Shown here piece after piece: positions 6,074 through 8,683 of a stretch of 8,683 nt of DNA. Numbering within the stretch: position 1 is the first letter of the stretch; each line of letters opens with the position of its first letter. The notes under the pieces were generated by a model. It was not told the origin of the DNA and did not search any database. It worked only from the letters and a program-made list of their open reading frames with translations. Made by a program: the position numbers and the translations under genes. Source of the DNA: Anaerolineales bacterium (lineage in GTDB: Bacteria > Chloroflexota > Anaerolineae > Anaerolineales > Villigracilaceae); the NCBI GenBank assembly GCA_017882065.1, contig JADGQD010000079.1, positions 1-8,683 on the forward strand, in the 5' to 3' direction.

Positions 6074-8329
6074 ATGCCTAAAATCACTGATCAAGAAGCC
6101 CGCGATTACCATCACCTGAATGGGAAACCGGGCAAAATTGCTGTGGTGCCGACCAAGCCGATGGATACCCAGCGGGACTTGGGCTTGGCCTATACGCCCG
6201 GTGTGGCGGTCCCCGTGCTGGACATCGAGAAGGACCCGGAAGCCGCCTACGAGTACACCTCGAAGGGCAACTTGGTGGCTGTCCTTACCAACGGCACGGC
6301 CATCCTTGGCCTGGGCGACCGCGGCGCGCTGGCAAGCAAGCCGGTCATGGAAGGCAAGGGTGTGCTGTTCAAGAAATTCGCGGATGTGGACGTGTTCGAC
6401 ATCGAAGTGGACAGCCACGACCCGGATGAAATCATCAACGTGGCGCGCGCCATTGCCCCAACCTTCGGCGGCATCAACCTGGAAGATATCAAAGCGCCGG
6501 AGTGTTTTTATATCGAAGAGACGCTGAAAGGGATGCTCGACATCCCGGTCTTCCACGATGACCAGCACGGCACGGCCATCATCTCGTCTGCGGCGCTTGC
6601 TAATGTCCTCGAACTGCTCGGCAAGAAGCATAATGAGATCAAGATGGTCATCTCAGGAGCAGGCGCGGCGGCCATCTCGTGCGCCAATCTGGCCATGCGC
6701 TGGGGTGTTAAGAAAGAAAACATCATGATGCTCGATAGCAAGGGTGTCATTTACAAAGGCCGCACCGAAGGCATGAATAAGTATAAGGAAGCCTTCGCCG
6801 TGGATACCGACCTGCGCACCCTGGCAGAGGCGGTACGCGGCTGCGATGTGTTCTACGGACTCTCGGTTGCCAATGTGCTGACCCCCAAAATGGTCAAGAC
6901 CATGTCCGAGCGCCCGTTCATCTGCGCCATGGCCAACCCGGACCCGGAAATTAAATACGAACTGGCGAAGGAAGCCAACCCGCATGCCATCATTGCCACG
7001 GGCCGCTCGGACTACCCGAACCAGGTCAACAACGTGCTCGGCTTCCCGTTCATCTTCCGCGGCGCGCTCGACGTGCGGGCGCGTGCCATCAACGAGGAGA
7101 TGAAGTTCGCCGCTTCGCAATCGCTCTATAACCTGACCCGCGAGGATGTGCCCGATTCGGTTCTGCGCGCCTATGGCGTGGAAAGCATGAAATTCGGCTC
7201 CGAGTACATCCTTCCCAAGCCGCTTGACCCGCGCGTCCTGCTGTGGGAAGCCCCGGCAGTCGCCAAGGCGGCCATGGAGACTGGCGTGGCTCGCAAGCCG
7301 ATTGACATTAATGAATACCGCGAGCAATTGGCCTTCCGCCAGGGCAAGGGTGCGCGCGTGCGCTACTTCTTTATGAATAAGGCCAAGTCGGCCAAGCCGA
7401 AGAAGCGCATTGTCTTCGCTGAGGGCGAGGAGCCCAAGATCATCCGCGCCGCCGTCCAGGTCCAGGATGACGGCATTGGCACACCGATCCTGGTGGGGCG
7501 GCCCAAGGTCATCCAGAGCAAGATCAAGGAACTGGCACTCGACTTCACCTGCGACATCCTCGACCCGAACAACTTCCCAAAATACGAAGCCTACGTAAAG
7601 GCTTATTACGATCTGCGCGCCCGCAAGGGCATGACGTTTCAGCAGGCTCAAAAACGCGTGCGCGAACCGAACGTGCTCGGCTCGCTGATGGTCAAAATGG
7701 GCGACGCGGATGCTTTTGTGTCAGGACTGACCTACGAGTATCCGGATGTTGTCCGCCCGGCTTTGCAAATTAACCATGCCCAGGGCGGCGGACTGGTCGC
7801 GGGTGTCTACATCATGATCGTCGAAGACCGCGTCTTTCTGTTCACCGACGCCACGGTCAACATTGACCCAACCGCCGAGCAGCTGGCCGAGATCGCCTGT
7901 CTCTCTGCCGATTTTGCCAAGAGACTCGAAATCGAGCCGCGCGTGGCTTTCCTCTCCTTCTCCAACTTCGGTTCCACCCCGCACCCGCATTCAGACAAGG
8001 TGCGCAAGGCGGTTGAACTGGTCAAGAAGCAGCGCCCCGACCTGAACGTGGACGGCGAGATGCAGGCGGATACGGCTGTGGTGCCCGAAATCGTGGACGA
8101 GCGCTATCCGTTCAGTACAGTCAAGGATGCCAACGTGCTGGTCTTCCCGTCGCTCGAATCGGCCAATATTGCCTACAAACTGCTGGCCCGCCTGGGCAAC
8201 GCCAAAGCCATCGGCCCGATCCTGCTCGGCACCGGCGCGCCCATCCACATCCTGCAGACCGGCGACGAAGTGGATTCCATCGTCCAGATGGCGGCAGTGG
8301 CCGTGATGGACGCCATGAGCCGCAAGTAA
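6074..8329 (+). CDS. maeB: NADP-dependent malic enzyme with C-terminal phosphotransacetylase-like domain (MaeB type)
   Basis: 751 residues, close to E. coli MaeB (about 759). It decarboxylates malate to pyruvate with reduction of NAD(P)+, linking the TCA cycle to pyruvate/acetyl-CoA and supplying reducing power in the cytoplasm. N-terminal malic domain: YTPGVA with the catalytic Tyr at 40; SKPVMEGK with the likely catalytic Lys at 95; GGINLEDI with metal ligands E137/D138; and FHDDQHGTA (160-168) with a further Asp ligand. The Rossmann motif SGAGAAA is at 194-200, and GRSDYPNQVNNVLGFP is typical. From about residue 440 (KKRIVFAEGEEPKIIRAA) a phosphotransacetylase-like domain follows to the end, with GDADAFVSGLTYEYPDVVRPALQI and SFSNFGSTPHPHSDKV. 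That last motif differs from the SFSTKGS of true Pta enzymes, in line with what is known of this family: the domain has no Pta activity and mediates oligomerisation and acetyl-CoA regulation. The NADP over NAD preference is by family, not shown. It stands alone as a single-gene unit ending at a terminator. Confidence 0.95.
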   Translation: MPKITDQEARDYHHLNGKPGKIAVVPTKPMDTQRDLGLAYTPGVAVPVLDIEKDPEAAYEYTSKGNLVAVLTNGTAILGLGDRGALASKPVMEGKGVLFKKFADVDVFDIEVDSHDPDEIINVARAIAPTFGGINLEDIKAPECFYIEETLKGMLDIPVFHDDQHGTAIISSAALANVLELLGKKHNEIKMVISGAGAAAISCANLAMRWGVKKENIMMLDSKGVIYKGRTEGMNKYKEAFAVDTDLRTLAEAVRGCDVFYGLSVANVLTPKMVKTMSERPFICAMANPDPEIKYELAKEANPHAIIATGRSDYPNQVNNVLGFPFIFRGALDVRARAINEEMKFAASQSLYNLTREDVPDSVLRAYGVESMKFGSEYILPKPLDPRVLLWEAPAVAKAAMETGVARKPIDINEYREQLAFRQGKGARVRYFFMNKAKSAKPKKRIVFAEGEEPKIIRAAVQVQDDGIGTPILVGRPKVIQSKIKELALDFTCDILDPNNFPKYEAYVKAYYDLRARKGMTFQQAQKRVREPNVLGSLMVKMGDADAFVSGLTYEYPDVVRPALQINHAQGGGLVAGVYIMIVEDRVFLFTDATVNIDPTAEQLAEIACLSADFAKRLEIEPRVAFLSFSNFGSTPHPHSDKVRKAVELVKKQRPDLNVDGEMQADTAVVPEIVDERYPFSTVKDANVLVFPSLESANIAYKLLARLGNAKAIGPILLGTGAPIHILQTGDEVDSIVQMAAVAVMDAMSRK

Positions 8330-8363
8330 CCTTCCCCGTTTTCGATCAGACCTGACAGGGTTT

Positions 8364-8389
8364 AAGAAGACCTGCCAGGTCTTCTTTTT
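8364..8389 (+). terminator. Rho-independent terminator after the malic enzyme gene
   Basis: AAGAAGACC (8364-8372), loop TGCCA, and GGTCTTCTT (8378-8386) form a perfect nine-base stem running into a T-tract. It begins 35 bases after the stop codon at 8329. A related copy, GACCTGACAGGG, stands just upstream (8349-8360), so the hairpin may derive from a dispersed GACCTG-CAGGTC repeat. Confidence 0.85.
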
Positions 8390-8390
8390 G

Positions 8391-8399
8391 TGCTAGAAT
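8391..8399 (+). promoter_or_regulatory. Extended -10 box directly before the last gene
   Basis: TGCTAGAAT (TG-n plus TAGAAT) ends six bases before the ATG at 8406, so transcription would begin at or very near that A. There is no Shine-Dalgarno between box and ATG. The box follows the T-tract of the preceding terminator by about four bases, and no good -35 box is seen. Confidence 0.5.
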
Positions 8400-8405
8400 C
8401 AACGT

Positions 8406-8683
8406 ATGGTAAACCAGCCTCCTGTTGACCGTCCGACCGTCCGTGCCCATAAGCGTCAATTTACCTGGCAGATCCTGGTGCCGTTCCTGATGATGGCAGG
8501 ACTGATCATCGCCGGGGCGGTGCTGGTCGTCACCGGTGGAGTACCCCGGACCGGTGTCTGGGCCGACGTTTCGTTGATCTGGTTGCTCGCTCCGGCGCTG
8601 TTCTTCGCCCTGGCGTTTCTGGTAATCATGATCACCATCATCTACGGCATGGCCAAACTACTGCAGGTCCTGCCGCGCTACAT
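8406..8683 (+). CDS. Small membrane protein of unknown function, N-terminal part
   Basis: An open frame from ATG 8406 runs off the right edge, giving 92 complete codons and part of another. I do not recognise a family. A polar, basic N-terminus (MVNQPPVDRPTVRAHKRQ, 1-18) is followed by two clear hydrophobic segments, ILVPFLMMAGLIIAGAVLVV (about 23-42) and LIWLLAPALFFALAFLVIMI (about 58-77), joined by a short loop with GGVPRTGVWADVS, then YGMAKLLQVLPRY. The positive N-terminus suggests it stays in the cytoplasm (positive-inside rule), with the loop outside. Base composition and codon style match the neighbours, and a promoter-like box sits just before the ATG, both supporting a real gene. It could be a small accessory or a longer membrane protein; the C-terminus is outside the window. 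Confidence 0.7.
   Translation, partial: MVNQPPVDRPTVRAHKRQFTWQILVPFLMMAGLIIAGAVLVVTGGVPRTGVWADVSLIWLLAPALFFALAFLVIMITIIYGMAKLLQVLPRY

Noticed and set aside
6653..7651. Long minus-strand open frame (332 codons) opposite the malic enzyme gene
   Set aside because: It lies wholly antisense to a strongly conserved gene. Its residues (many H, V, R, L, A, D) are what GC-rich codons give when read backwards, and no family motif is seen.

Overview
This 8.7 kb window looks like ordinary chromosome from a GC-rich, non-proteobacterial bacterium. A member of the Chloroflexota (Anaerolineae-like) is my best guess. The guess rests on the recX–rny pair, the RecX sequence style and the mix of neighbours; it is inference, because there is no rRNA or other marker gene here. 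I see no CRISPR array, tRNA, rRNA, transposase or phage gene. I found no convincing new multi-gene system.

Left block, plus strand (about 1–2177): the 3' end of an alpha/beta-hydrolase (carboxylesterase type), a 12-helix-type MFS transporter that overlaps it by four bases, and a glyoxalase II-like metallo-beta-lactamase-fold hydrolase two bases after that. The spacing indicates one operon. The MBL-fold gene carries an in-frame extra segment of about 81 bases that reads like a small inserted repeat.

Central block, minus strand (about 2247–5520, transcribed right to left): recX, then rny (RNase Y), then azlC and azlD (branched-chain amino-acid exporter). recX and rny are adjacent (TGA, ACC, then ATG) and azlC/azlD overlap by four bases. 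A perfect 13-bp hairpin lies between rny and azlC. recX thus links recombination control (RecA modulation) to the mRNA-decay gene rny by co-transcription. azlCD may be separately expressed.

Divergent intergenic region (5521–6073, about 550 bases): no gene that I believe. It holds the recX leader, with a hairpin that pairs with the recX ribosome binding site, several inverted repeats and palindromes, and the upstream region of the malic enzyme gene, with a candidate extended -10 box and a strong AGGAGG site.

Right block, plus strand (6074–8683): a full-length MaeB-type malic enzyme fused to a phosphotransacetylase-like domain (malate to pyruvate plus CO2), followed by a clear rho-independent terminator. 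Immediately beyond begins a small membrane protein, cut by the window edge, whose promoter geometry suggests a leaderless transcript.
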